Below, piece after piece: positions 1 through 10,527 of a stretch of DNA of 64,000 nt. Under the pieces are notes generated by a model, which worked only from the letters and a program-made list of their open reading frames with translations, was not told where the DNA came from and searched no databases. Origin of the DNA: Stentor roeselii (taxonomy: Eukaryota > Ciliophora > Heterotrichea > Heterotrichida > Stentoridae); assembly GCA_006503475.1 (NCBI GenBank), contig RSEH01000053.1, positions 1 to 64,000 of the forward strand, written 5' to 3'. Every line of letters begins with the position of its first letter. Positions within the stretch are counted from its first letter, which is position 1. A program made the position numbers and the translations under genes.

Positions 1-1000
1 ATTGGAGGAAGTTAGGCAGCTACTAAAAATTAAAATTTGAAAAGAAACGAAGATTCTCATAAAAACTTTGGATATTTTAACAGGCCTGAAAATTTATTGA
101 TCTGATGTGGTGTTGGAGTTAACGTAAAAGAAAGAAGGCTCTTATAATGTAGTATAATCATTGCTATACTGACTAATTATATTATTGTCAAAGACTATAT
201 TAGCCTATTTTTCAAAATATATTTCTTTCATGGTTTTTTGGACCAATTTGGTAATATTTTAAGAAAGCCTTGCTCAATTGAATGATGCATTGAACCTGAT
301 TTGATTGCTACTTTTAATATTGTAAATAAGATTAAGAGATTTACTATTATTCTTTATCCTATATTTTGTTAATAATTGTCAATAATATGAGATTGACAGA
401 TATCAAATAAGCTGTCTGGATTTTACTTAAAATTTTTTCAAAGTTTCATTTGTTTCTGAGGAGTTATTCATAGAACTATTTAAATTCTATTATTTTGCTT
501 CATTTATATTATGATTTAAAATAAGAAGTTAGGTGATTTTGATTTCAAAAGTTTGACTCGAAATTTTAATAAAATTGAATGTATGAAAAAGTCTGGATGG
601 TCCTTGAAACAATTTTCAAGAGTTTTTATTGATTTTAACATAAAATATAACTATTAATTCAAGAATAAGTAGATATTTTGAATTTCTCTGAGTTTTTAAG
701 TATCAAAAAGAATTTTACTGATGTTTTGTCTTAAAAACTAAGTCTATAAATGGCGATATCTGGTTCGCACGAAGGCGAGAGACAAAGAAACTTATAATTC
801 CTGAACAATTTGAAGGCAGAGAAGAAGCTTAACTGAGAAAAAATATATATAAGTACAACGCAAGGTACTCAAAATATAATACACAAATGTACTCATGGCC
901 AACGACGATGATTGAAAAAGTAATCGATAGAATTCATCAAATTTATTATATACTTTGGAAAGGAGTAAACTAAAGAGTAATATATTCTGAGTATATTCAG
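1..1000. other. AT-rich non-coding stretch
   Basis: I see no convincing coding sequence here. A short ATG-led frame at about 749 closes after 15 codons. The stretch leads into the WD40 relic and may contain its decayed 5' part, but no WD motif is readable before about 1010. Confidence 0.5.
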
Positions 1001-1009
1001 TTTTGTGCT

Positions 1010-3230
1010 GTTCTTACTCTCCTGATGGATATTATCTGAAAACTGGATCAGATAAAAAAACAGTTAAATCTGGAATATAAAAAAGCAAAAACAAGAGTTC
1101 ATTCTTTTTGGACAGATAAATTGCTCCTGCTACTCTCCTGATGGAAATTATCTGGCAACTGGATCAGATAATTACATGGTTAAAATCTGGAATATAAATG
1201 AGCAAAGAGAAGAGTTCACTCTGAATGGACATTCAACTGGGGTATACTCCTGTTGCTACTCCCCTGATGCAAGTTATCTGGTAACTAATTCCTTTGTGAT
1301 ACTCTTATAATCTGGAATAAAAAGAGCGAAGAATAAAATTTTCTCTGACAGTGGATCTATATTTACATATGCCTTTCTTTCACTTCCGATGGAAAATATC
1401 TGGCAATTGGATTGAATGAATTACAAAAATTAGAAGAAATTGAAGGTTTTGAAGATGTCTTGATATACCTTCTTGATGTTTTAATCAAAAGTTTGATATT
1501 ACAATTTGGAATTTAGATGAGCAAAGAAAGTATTTCACTCTGCATAGGCATTCAAATGATAAAGTAAAATCAATTTATTACTCTCCTGATTAAAATTATC
1601 TGACAATTAGAACAGAAAAACAGTTAAAATCTGGAATATAAAAGAGCAAAAAAAGAGTTCATTCGTTTTGGACATTCAGATGAGATAAATCACTGTTATG
1701 ACTCTCCTGATGGAAATTATCTGGCAATCGGAACAGAAAAAACATTTGAAATCTGGAATATAAAAGAGTAAAAAGAAGAGTTTCATATTGATCAAGTTAA
1801 TTTAGTTCATTACTGTTCTTACTCTCCTGATTGAAAATTACCTGGTAACTATGGCAAAAAAAAATAAAATAAGTTTTTATATTTCAATCTGGAATATAAA
1901 AGAACAAAGAAATATTTTGAAATTGATTGTTTTACTGAAATATACTTCTGTAGTTACCCTCCTGATGAAAATTTTTAGCTATTGAATTTGCATGCAATAC
2001 AATTAAAACTCGCATACAAACTACAATCTATAATTTAAAAGAGAAAAGAGCAGAGTTCAAGCTAAATCAAACATTTGATAGATTATGAAGCTGCTATTAC
2101 ACTCCTGATCATAATTTTCTGGTATATAGATCAATAAATAATAATTTGAGAATCTCGAATATGTTAGAGAACAAAGAATGTTTAACTTACAGAATTGTTT
2201 CATATCAGATTGAATGCTTTCGTTGCAGTCCTGATGGAAATTATCTGGTGCTAGTTAAGAAATCAAAACTATTGAAATCTGGAATTTTAAAGCTCAAATA
2301 AAAGAGTTTATTTTAGGTAGACATAAATCTATTGTTACATGTTGTTGTTACTCTCCTGATGGAAATTATCTGGCAGCTGGATCAAGAGACAGTACTGTTA
2401 AAATATGGAATCTAAAAGAGCGAAGAGAAGAGTTCACTTTTCATAAACATTCGCATTGGGTTTTGTGCTGTTGTTACTCTCCTGATGGAAAATATCTGGC
2501 ATCTGGATCAAAAGACAATAATGTTATAATCTGGAATATAAAAAACCTTAGAAAAGATTTCAATCTGAAAGGACATTTATATTGGGTTTTGTGCTGTTGT
2601 TACTCTCACGATGGAAATTATCTGGCAACTGCATTCTATTCTGGTACTTTTAAAATCTGGAATATAAATGAACTAAGAGCAGAGTTCACTTTAAATGGGC
2701 ATTCATCTATGGTAGAGTGCTGTTCTTATTCTCTTGATAGAAATTATTTGGCAACTGGATCAAAAGACAGAACAGTTATAATCTGGAATATTAGAGAGCA
2801 AAGAATAGAGTTCACTCTGAATGGATATCTAGATACTGTTATATGCTGTTGTTTCTTACCTAATGGAAAAGATTGCAACTGTATCAGGATGTGGCATGGC
2901 TACAATCTGGAATATTAAAGAGCAAAGAGAAGAGTTCATTCTGAATGAATTTAATTCTGAAATTTTATTCTGCTTTATTCTCCTAATCGAAATTATCTGG
3001 CAACTGGATTTAAAACAACACGGTTAAAATCTAGAATATTAAAGAGCAAAGAGAAGAGCTAACTTTGATAGGATATGAATCTAAACTTTTTAACTGTTCT
3101 TACTCCCTTAATGGAAATTATCTGGTTATTGGCACAGTTCGATTCAAGTTTTATATCTTTAAAACCAGAAAGCAAAGAGAAGATTTAAAGTCGAATGATC
3201 ATTCTGATGTGAAAGAAAATACAATCCTTA
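1010..3230 (+). pseudogene. Decayed WD40-repeat gene (about 17 repeat cores)
   Basis: About 17 copies of a degenerate core resembling CTCCTGATGGAAATTATCTG recur roughly every 120-126 bases, with some longer spacings. Each is usually followed by a GGATCA-type stretch, then an AAATCTGGAATATAAA-type stretch, then AGAGTTCACTCTGAATGGAC. Translated, a unit reads like a WD40 blade: YSPDGNYLATGS, then VKIWN, then a GH-type dipeptide. The frame breaks often. The longest open run is 2259-2918, about 219 codons and roughly five blades, and it has no good ATG at its start (the first in-frame codons follow a TAA at 2256). WD40 proteins form beta-propeller scaffolds, and 17 blades would suggest two or more propellers. 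Numerous stops and frame changes, which 15-nt introns do not explain, make this a host pseudogene. An alternative is a gene spread over many exons, which I think unlikely. Confidence 0.75.
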
Positions 3231-6200
3231 CCTAATGAGAAACCAATTTTCTATTTAATTATCAGTGTAGTTCTGGATATTTTCATCTTTTTATCGACAA
3301 AAACTTCAAAATTAGATCAAGCTCGAGATTTTAACAATTGTTGGGCAACTTTGTGGAATTTTCAACTTAGAAGAAGGTGTATACAAACTTTTTCCCAGGC
3401 TAACATCGAAGTCTATGAATAGCTGAACAAATCAACAAGCGACTATCAATTTTCGAGCTTAAAATAGGAAGAGAAACGTTTCAACATAGTTTTAATATTC
3501 ATACATACGAGAAAAGGGCCATAATATTTTTTCTGAATCTCTTCAGACCCGACCTGCTACAAGCTGTTTATCTAAGTTATGGTATTTTTACTAACAGTGG
3601 TTTAATAAGCTGAACGAATGTCTCTCTCTTTCCACCAAGTCTTTCAAACCTGAAGCATTGAGGAAACTCGATTATTGCATTTTTTATTGAATTCACCAGC
3701 ATCGTTGAAAATATGATCAGTTCAATGCTGCGAATTTAAGAGCTATATTGAAAAATTCACTCTTTTGAATCTACTTTAGTAAATTCAAAATCATATTTTT
3801 TTGGAAAATTGTTTATCTATTAACATTAAAATTTTCCTTCATAAAAATTTATAAAAATAACCTCAATTAGGTAAAATTTAATTAAAAATTCTGTATCGAA
3901 TATATTTTGGATTATAATTTGAAGTTCATGATTATTATATACTTATTTATCGTTTTCTGGGTATCATATTTAAACATACTTATTTATTGATATTTATCAT
4001 AAGGAAAGATATTTTTAAGTGAGATGAATAACAGCAACTTAAAAATATATATAAATTATTCAAATAATACAAATTCCCTTTCTGTTGTATTTGATATCTA
4101 ACAAAAATTTTGAATATTTCTTTCTTTTATGTGTTTTTTTCTTTTGCTTCTTTAATAATTAAAAATGTTTAATGGAAAATCTTTTCAGAAATTATAACTC
4201 CAAGTTTTTAAAGATTATTAAAGTTCTTATCCTGAATTGTGTAAATGAAATGCCCAGAAATAATTATTGATGATGAGTTAAGTGTAATCAACGACAGATA
4301 TTAATGAAGAGAATCTATTTAATAAGGTAATTCTTTAAAGGTATTTAATAATGATATTTCTAAGAATATTTATTAACGGATTATAAAAGAAGATTAAATA
4401 CATATTTGACAAATATTATCTAGTATCTAATAGAAAGGAAAAACGATAAAGCTACTCATATACCCAAAGAGTAGTTAGCTTTTTATTGTAATAGAATATT
4501 GAAGTGAAATATTTCTTTGAGGAAAATGATTATCCTAAATAAATTGCGAACTTCAAGCACGCAAAGCCTGTCATAATTATTATCAATTTCAATACAAACT
4601 AGTAAGTAGAGAATGATTTTACTTAATAATATGTGGCATTTAAAATAATTTACTGAATTATCAGATATAACTTAGTAGTATTAACAATAATTACCCTAGC
4701 AGAAAATATATAAACAAGATTTTAATTGCAGGATTGATGTATTTTAATAAGGAGAGAATGCAGTACTTAATTATTATATTCATTCTTATTGATTAGAGAA
4801 GTATTATATATTTAATATTAGTATTTAATATCTAGACCTTCTCTCGGATCAATAAAACTATTTTATTATTCCAAAATTAAATTATGCCAAATTATAAGGA
4901 TATTACTTGTATATAACTTTCGCTCTTCAGCCATTAAATATTATATATCTTTTAAGAAAGTTAGTTTTTGTTTTAAACTGTCCAGATAAACCATTATTTC
5001 TAAATAACTACATAGTTTAATTTTAAAAATTGATTATCTAAACTAAATTCTTTAGTTCATCATTCTAATTATATTAATCTTTGAATATCGATATATTTCA
5101 ATTTAAACTAATAATCAAAATATTTCTTTTAATCACATAACTATTAAATTGTGTAAACATCAATAAGAGTTATTGATTTTTAACTATTTAAAGATTTGAA
5201 TAATAAAAATTGATTCAAAGCAAGAATCTTGGGATTAATAATATTTAATTCATTTATCAAATTATCAGCATGTTCCTAACTAATTGTATTTAGATTTTCA
5301 TTCAAAAATATAAACTATTAGAGTATTTACTAATATATTGAATTTATATAACGTAATGAAATTATTAATCTAAACAAAACTATCAAATCGCATTTTTTAA
5401 TTATCTCTTCTGATATTTTCCAAATACTGAGGATGGTTGTTTCTGAAAAGATTTTTATATCTGATCTTGCAGGACTATCTGCATTAGAAGTTGAAAATAA
5501 ATCAATGATTCATCAGAAACCATCATATAATCATAAAGAATCTAACCAGAATCTAGATTTTTTTTATTGTATTATTTTTTATATTTAAATTATTATATAT
5601 GTTTCATGATGTTTTAACTTTCAAAAACAATTTATATTATAACTAAAATATTATCTGGAAAAATAATCATTTAAAACTCAAAGTCACAAATTGTTTAATT
5701 TCAATAAAAGACTTTGGAGTTCATTTATGAGGATCAACATTATTTATTTACAGTACATTCTTTCTTAATTTATTGAAGATAAATTTTTAATCTTATCAAC
5801 AATCTAATGGAAACTTTAAATACTGTATTGTTCATTATTTTTAATTCATTCTTATTACTTCTTCAATCATTTATTTACCCTCCGTTGAATTAATTTCCTA
5901 ATTCAGCATCTTAGATTTTGTAATTTATAGTTTTCAGATTGTGTGAAAATTTATGCTTAATATACAACAGGATTTAAATTTATATATCAGAACATCTATT
6001 AAATAATAGGATATTTTTATAGAGCATCGATGCATCGGATATTTTATTGCCTTTTAGTAATTAATCTACTTATAGAATATATTTAATTATGTTAAAATGA
6101 TAAACTTCGCTCTAGTCTCAATATAATAGAATCGGCCTTCCATCAGACAATTTATTGTAATGGTAATAAGGAAGCTTAAATATTTTTTGAGCTTTATAGA

Positions 6201-6600
6201 ATAATTAGGAGTTAGATTTAAAGTGAACTTGTATATTCCTGCTTCATATGGTCATCCGGCTGGCTCTATATTATAACCTTCCCCTTATATTAATCATTAT
6301 TTATATATTTATATCTATAATATTCTAAAACACAATATCTGCATATTCAGTGTATAATTTTTTGATATCTGAGGATTTTGTATTAATATCACTCTATTTT
6401 TTAGAATTTAATTTTTTCGAATACATATATTGAAACTTGAAATATTGAAATATCTTATCAGTTTCGTTTCATTTACAGTATTTTCAATCTTTTCATATTT
6501 TTTATAACGCATAATGTCTAATAAATAAATTCTCACAATAATAGAAAAAAAATATTGGATATTAGTACTTTCGGAGATGAAAATCTTCCCAGAATAAGTT
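3231..6600. other. Long AT-rich non-coding region
   Basis: Roughly 3.4 kb of very AT-rich sequence with dense stops in all frames on both strands. I find no recognisable gene, RNA gene or long repeat. The open frame on the minus strand at 6408-6665 has no family features and lies antisense to the helicase relic that follows. Confidence 0.6.
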
Positions 6601-6630
6601 AATTCTGATTTTAGAAAATTGATAAGTGTT

Positions 6631-6756
6631 GGATTTGAGAAAGAAATTGCTATTAACTTTGTCACTGAGGCTGATGCATAGTTTTTAAAAGATTTAGAAC
6701 AGCATTATAATACCAGCATTGAAAAGTTGCCTCAAGACCTGAGTAATCTTCTTTAG
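6631..6756 (+). pseudogene. eIF4A-like DEAD-box helicase C-terminal relic
   Basis: The plus strand from GGA at 6631 reads GFEKEIAINFVTEADA, a TAG at 6679, then FLKDLEQHYNTSIEKLPQDL and a terminal TAG at 6754. This matches the family layout at the end of eIF4A-type helicases: GR-x-G-x-AINFV, then D-x-x-x-L-x-x-IE-x-x-Y-x-T-x-I-x-x-(L/M)P. Only the last 40 or so residues are recognisable, the internal stop is not removable as a 15-nt intron, and nothing upstream gives the helicase core motifs. It is best read as the 3' remnant of a host translation-factor gene copy. Identity to eIF4A rather than another DEAD-box branch is my inference. Confidence 0.6.
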
Positions 6757-7037
6757 TTTTATGAGTTATTGATTCAGATTTTTTTATTATTTAGAGAGAT
6801 ATTGGGTGATTGGTTGATTCGATTGATTTTCTTAGTTTAATGATTTTTATGGTTTAAATTTAGCAATAGGAACATTTAGGTCAGAAACATTACCAAAACA
6901 AGACCTGAGTGATAAGATAAGAAGTTTATACCACAGCCTAGCCCATCTCCATCTCATTTAAAAGTAACTAGTGTAATGTTTAAGTCTCATAGAGTCGCCC
7001 ATTTGACTTTTATAAAAGGACATTCAAAAAAAAAATT
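6757..7037. other. Non-coding spacer
   Basis: About 280 bases of AT-rich sequence between the helicase relic and a GC-rich island. I see no feature in it. Confidence 0.5.
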
Positions 7038-7280
7038 CCCGCCAAGTGCTACTGCGTGAAGTGCTTTGCAGTATTCAAGAGCGACAGCCCTGGAACTTGA
7101 TCGTGCTCAGGGATCACCTCCAGGACATCGGGAGATGCGATAAGGAGCGATGCCGAAAAGATCTGGCAGGGAACTGCATCAGAAGATTCATAGAGGACCC
7201 AGCTTCTCATATTTGCATCTCTCCTGCAATATATGAGGAGAGAATGAGGTGGCTGTTGGCGTATGACACTAAGTTTTAAA
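7038..7280. other. GC-rich island of unknown origin
   Basis: This stretch of about 240 bases is visibly GC-richer than all of its surroundings and starts abruptly after a run of A. The plus strand is open from GTG 7046 to TAA 7279 (77 codons; charged and Cys-containing, with the readable run WNLIVLRDHLQDIG). The minus strand is also open over 100 codons. Neither has a good ATG or a family match I recognise. It sits immediately upstream of the channel relic and could be a displaced exon, a transferred fragment or part of a mobile element. No terminal repeats are evident. Confidence 0.35.
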
Positions 7281-7299
7281 AAAGAGCATTCAGGTAACT

Positions 7300-8515
7300 T
7301 GATCAGTGAAATTATCTGAAAAAATAGGTATTTCAGAATACCTACATCCAAATATCAACGATTTCGAGCATCTTTTTTTGAAAAGCAAGGCAAAAAACTA
7401 AAGAGTACTGTTTTGATATACACTGCTGTAAAAATGCCACTCCAGCCATTCTCAGAGAAAAATATTGAGGCTCTTGAGCTTCTTTATAAGTGTACTAACA
7501 AAGAGATCTACAGTAATATTTTGATAAAGTTTTTTATTGACCATAACTGGAATTCGATTTATCTTTGGGCTTGCGGGAATTCAATTTTGATATGGGTTCA
7601 CATCTTTTTCTTTGGGTTGATTTCCATCTATTCTGCTTCAATATTTTACCTCATCCCTTTCATGCTTACTTATATCTTGATATTATTGTGGGAATTATTG
7701 CAAATAAAATCGCATTTCATAGATTATTGGTTTAAAAAATGGAACTACATTGATATTTTTCTATTGGTCTCTACCCCTATTTGGAGTGCTTTGAGAATCT
7801 TGAGAGTTCATTTTTTGTACTTCGATTTGATTCTAACTTCACTACTAATGATTCGAGGAATCGCTTCCTTCAAAATTTTTAGTAAAACAAGATATTATGT
7901 TCATCTTATTCTGGAGTCACTGAATAAAATTAAGTACTTTTCAATCATTTTCATCTACTAAACTCTTTTTTTTTCATTTCATATATATATATTATGCTCT
8001 ATGATCAAGGATCTTATACAAGCTATTTTAATTCACTTAAAATGACTTTGCCCTAAGCGTTGGTGGAGATACTGGTATTGAGAGTAAAAACGAAATAATA
8101 TTTTTAATTTTTTTCATTTGCACAGTAATAAACCTGATTTTGATGCTTAATATGCTTATCTCAATTTTAGGTGATAGTTATGATCAATTTTCACTTGATA
8201 AAATAATGATAGATAACACAGAAATAATTTTCTTAACTCGAGTTTCAAAGGGCACTGTTTTGGATGAAAAATTTGAATAAGTCATATTTCGTTCATATTA
8301 TCGATACCCAGATCGGAAATGGAATAAAAAGTGATAATGAATGGGAAGGTAGGATTAAGTATTCTGAACAAAAACAAGTAGAAATGATTGACACTTTATC
8401 AAGAAAATTTGATCAAAATAATGAAAAATTCGTTGAAATTATTAAAATTCTTCGCGAAATCAAACTAGATGTAGGTAGATCAAAAGAAAAGGCCAGTAGC
8501 ATTGATTCCCTGTAA
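7300..8515 (+). pseudogene. TRP/PKD-like cation channel relic
   Basis: Open sequence runs to TAA 7961 (first in-frame ATG at 7434) and holds several hydrophobic helices, with a voltage-sensor-like run around LRILRVHFLYF and then KIFSKTRYYVHLILESL, typical of the S4-S5 region of TRP/polycystin channels. In other frames further on come MLYDQGSYTSYFNSLKM, then FALSVGGDTGIESKNEIIFL (pore-like), and then NLILMLNMLISILGDSYDQF, which closely resembles the S6/TRP-box segment N-L-L-I-A-(M/I)-x-x-D-(S/T)-Y. A final frame, from ATG 8264 to TAA 8515, encodes an acidic coiled tail. The joins need at least one stop and two frame changes, and no 15-nt GT-AG intron fits them. This is a decayed host ion-channel gene, and the N-terminal cytoplasmic region is not recognisable. 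Confidence 0.65.
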
Positions 8516-8969
8516 ATAAAGATTTTAGATTTCTATAATTTTGTCAATTTATATAAATATGATAAAGCATAAATAAATATATGTATTGATATTCTGTGCA
8601 TTTCTTATATTTTATCTTTTCATGAGAACCTTACTGTCAGCAAAGAATTGTCATTTATATTTACAGATAGTGCTTTCATAAGCAATATTTCATAGTTTTA
8701 AAGGTTAATAACTACTAATTTATTTCTCACTCATAATTTCATTTGAATGAATATCTTCAGATAATTTACATTATTGATTTTAGAAAAAGAATTTCATGAA
8801 ATTTTGATTTTGGTGCGTCTTAACTTGTTTGGGCCAAACTATTTATTATCTACTATTCTAAATAAATAGTTTAAGCAGTTTTTAAACTATTTAATCCTTG
8901 ATTCTTTCTTTCAATATTAACAATAATCATATTCTTTCCTCTTACTCACTGTGTCTGTTTTAGCACAAC
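8516..8969. other. Non-coding spacer
   Basis: AT-rich sequence between the channel relic and another relic. Nothing is recognised in it. Confidence 0.5.
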
Positions 8970-9235
8970 ATGTTTAGTGATATTCAGTGGCCAAAACGAT
9001 TCCAGGAAGACTATTAAATGATTTAACTCCTGAAGATGGGATCCAGTGCACCTACACATCAAGAGCATCTCAGGAAGAGTTTCATTCTTAGTTTTAAGAA
9101 GTAAGGTGTTAATTTTCCGAAGAAATGATGACTACAGGCTTCGCTTTCAAAACAATCTTCAACCTTTAAGTCTACCAAAAGAAACTGATTGAAACTTTCT
9201 GCCTCAGAAGAGAAAGCATGACCATTTACTTGTAA
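8970..9235 (+). pseudogene. Unidentified coding relic
   Basis: Base composition and codon texture resemble the neighbouring genes more than the AT-rich spacer. From ATG 8970 the plus strand reads MFSDIQWPKRFQEDY before a stop. Another frame gives LLNDLTPEDGIQCTYTSR and ASQEEFHS, and a third gives EEMMTTGFAFKTIFN. The pieces look like one protein broken by frame changes, but I cannot name the family. It could also be a 5' exon system of the SANT gene that starts at 9262, although no 15-nt intron joins them. Confidence 0.3.
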
Positions 9236-9261
9236 TATTATAATCTACGAATATAATTAAC

Positions 9262-10482
9262 ATGTCTTTAACTAAACTTAAAGAAGCCTTCGCTTCTCGA
9301 CCTTCTCCTGTTATCATCCTTAACCTCAAAAATCATTGCTCGGCTCGAAGTGCGACGACTGACTTTGAACACACTTTCGCGCTTCAAGATGATAAATCTT
9401 TACCGATAAACCAGTTTGAAAAGGACTATCGGAGCTCGTTTCAGTTGTTTAACTCGCTTGGAAAGCAGCGGGTAAGGGAAAAGTTGGACAGGGAGGCCAG
9501 ACTAGACTATCTCAATGCCAAGGAAATCAAAAACTGGACTCATCAGGTCGATGTCATGGAAGAGTCGTTGAAAGGCACTCTTTGGGTCTTGAAGGCAGGA
9601 GAGCCTGTCTGTGTTTCCGGAAGTGAGGCTGAAATGGATGAAATGTATATACAACCACGTTTTATTACTAACCCTGGTAGATTTGCTAAAGAATATACCT
9701 CTTGCACATCCATGATTGATTATAAAGTCGTTCACACCTACCGCAAAGTTTCCGACGTCCTTGCAGAGCACCTTGAGTACAAATCAATAAACATCTGGTC
9801 AATCTCCGACATCGGGACATTCCTTCGATATTTCTTCAAAATTCCAAAAAAGTTCGAAGAAATCAAGAAATACCTTCCAGAAAAGGACCTAAAAGAAATA
9901 ATCCAGCTTTTTTACATCCTAAAATACCAGTTCAAACTTAAAAAATACCTCAGAATCCAAGCACGTCGAAGACGAGAAGAGCTGATAAACGAGCACACTA
10001 AAAAAATCATCTACTCCTTAAAAAAGCGTTTTCCAAGCCAAGACTTCCTGACTCAAAACGACCTGACCTCCTTGATGTGCAAGCAAAAGTTCTCGAACCC
10101 CGAGATTTACTTCGAAAAGTACGGAAAAGACTCATCAAAACTGCAGCACGCAATGAAAGACTTCCAAGACTACTCCAAATACAAAGAAACCGCCTTCGGA
10201 GGAGAAAAAATCGCAGACGAAGGAAACTTCAACGTCGAGGACCAGTACCGACGAGCGACTTCTCAATGGACTTACGACGAAAAGATGCTTTTCGTGAAGC
10301 TTTTCAAGCAATTCGGCCGGAACTGGAGCGAAATCGCGACGCAGATTCAAAGCAAGTCGCCTTCTCAAGTGCGCAACTTTTACCAGAACTACAAAAAAAA
10401 GCTGAAACTCGACAACATCTCCTTCGAGCAGGACGAACAAGCGATCTTGGCGAGTGCAGGGATCACGAACAAGGTGAAATAA
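9262..10482 (+). CDS. SANT/Myb-domain nuclear protein (corepressor-like)
   Basis: 406 residues. The C-terminal region, about residues 334-383, is a SANT domain: W-x3-E-x5-F-x4-F-x2-NW-x2-IA-x6-S-x3-V-x2-FY, with the tryptophans and aromatic spacing of SANT modules from NCoR/CoREST-type chromatin complexes. A charged stretch around residues 215-265 is rich in K and R and probably helical. SANT modules bind histone tails or DNA and recruit histone deacetylases or remodellers, so a nuclear regulatory role is likely, but the exact complex is an inference. The ATG at 9262 follows an AT-rich leader and is the first in frame. The gene ends 45 bases before the next start on the same strand. From mid-gene on it is GC-richer than the surroundings. 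Confidence 0.75.
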   Translation: MSLTKLKEAFASRPSPVIILNLKNHCSARSATTDFEHTFALQDDKSLPINQFEKDYRSSFQLFNSLGKQRVREKLDREARLDYLNAKEIKNWTHQVDVMEESLKGTLWVLKAGEPVCVSGSEAEMDEMYIQPRFITNPGRFAKEYTSCTSMIDYKVVHTYRKVSDVLAEHLEYKSINIWSISDIGTFLRYFFKIPKKFEEIKKYLPEKDLKEIIQLFYILKYQFKLKKYLRIQARRRREELINEHTKKIIYSLKKRFPSQDFLTQNDLTSLMCKQKFSNPEIYFEKYGKDSSKLQHAMKDFQDYSKYKETAFGGEKIADEGNFNVEDQYRRATSQWTYDEKMLFVKLFKQFGRNWSEIATQIQSKSPSQVRNFYQNYKKKLKLDNISFEQDEQAILASAGITNKVK

Positions 10483-10527
10483 TCCAGCAAATAACCTTTA
10501 ACCACTTCTTTCATTACAGTTATAAAA

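Noticed and set aside
6408-6665. 85-codon open frame on the minus strand
   Set aside because: No family features; it is antisense to the AT-rich lead-in and start of the helicase relic and looks like chance.
7049-7351. 100-codon minus-strand frame over the GC-rich island
   Set aside because: No recognisable protein on either strand; opposing frames in GC-rich sequence are expected by chance.
10470-10490. Possible short intron at the end of the SANT gene (GTGAAATAATCCAG)
   Set aside because: It is 14 nt, not 15, and the frame beyond it closes quickly; TAA 10482 is accepted as the true stop.
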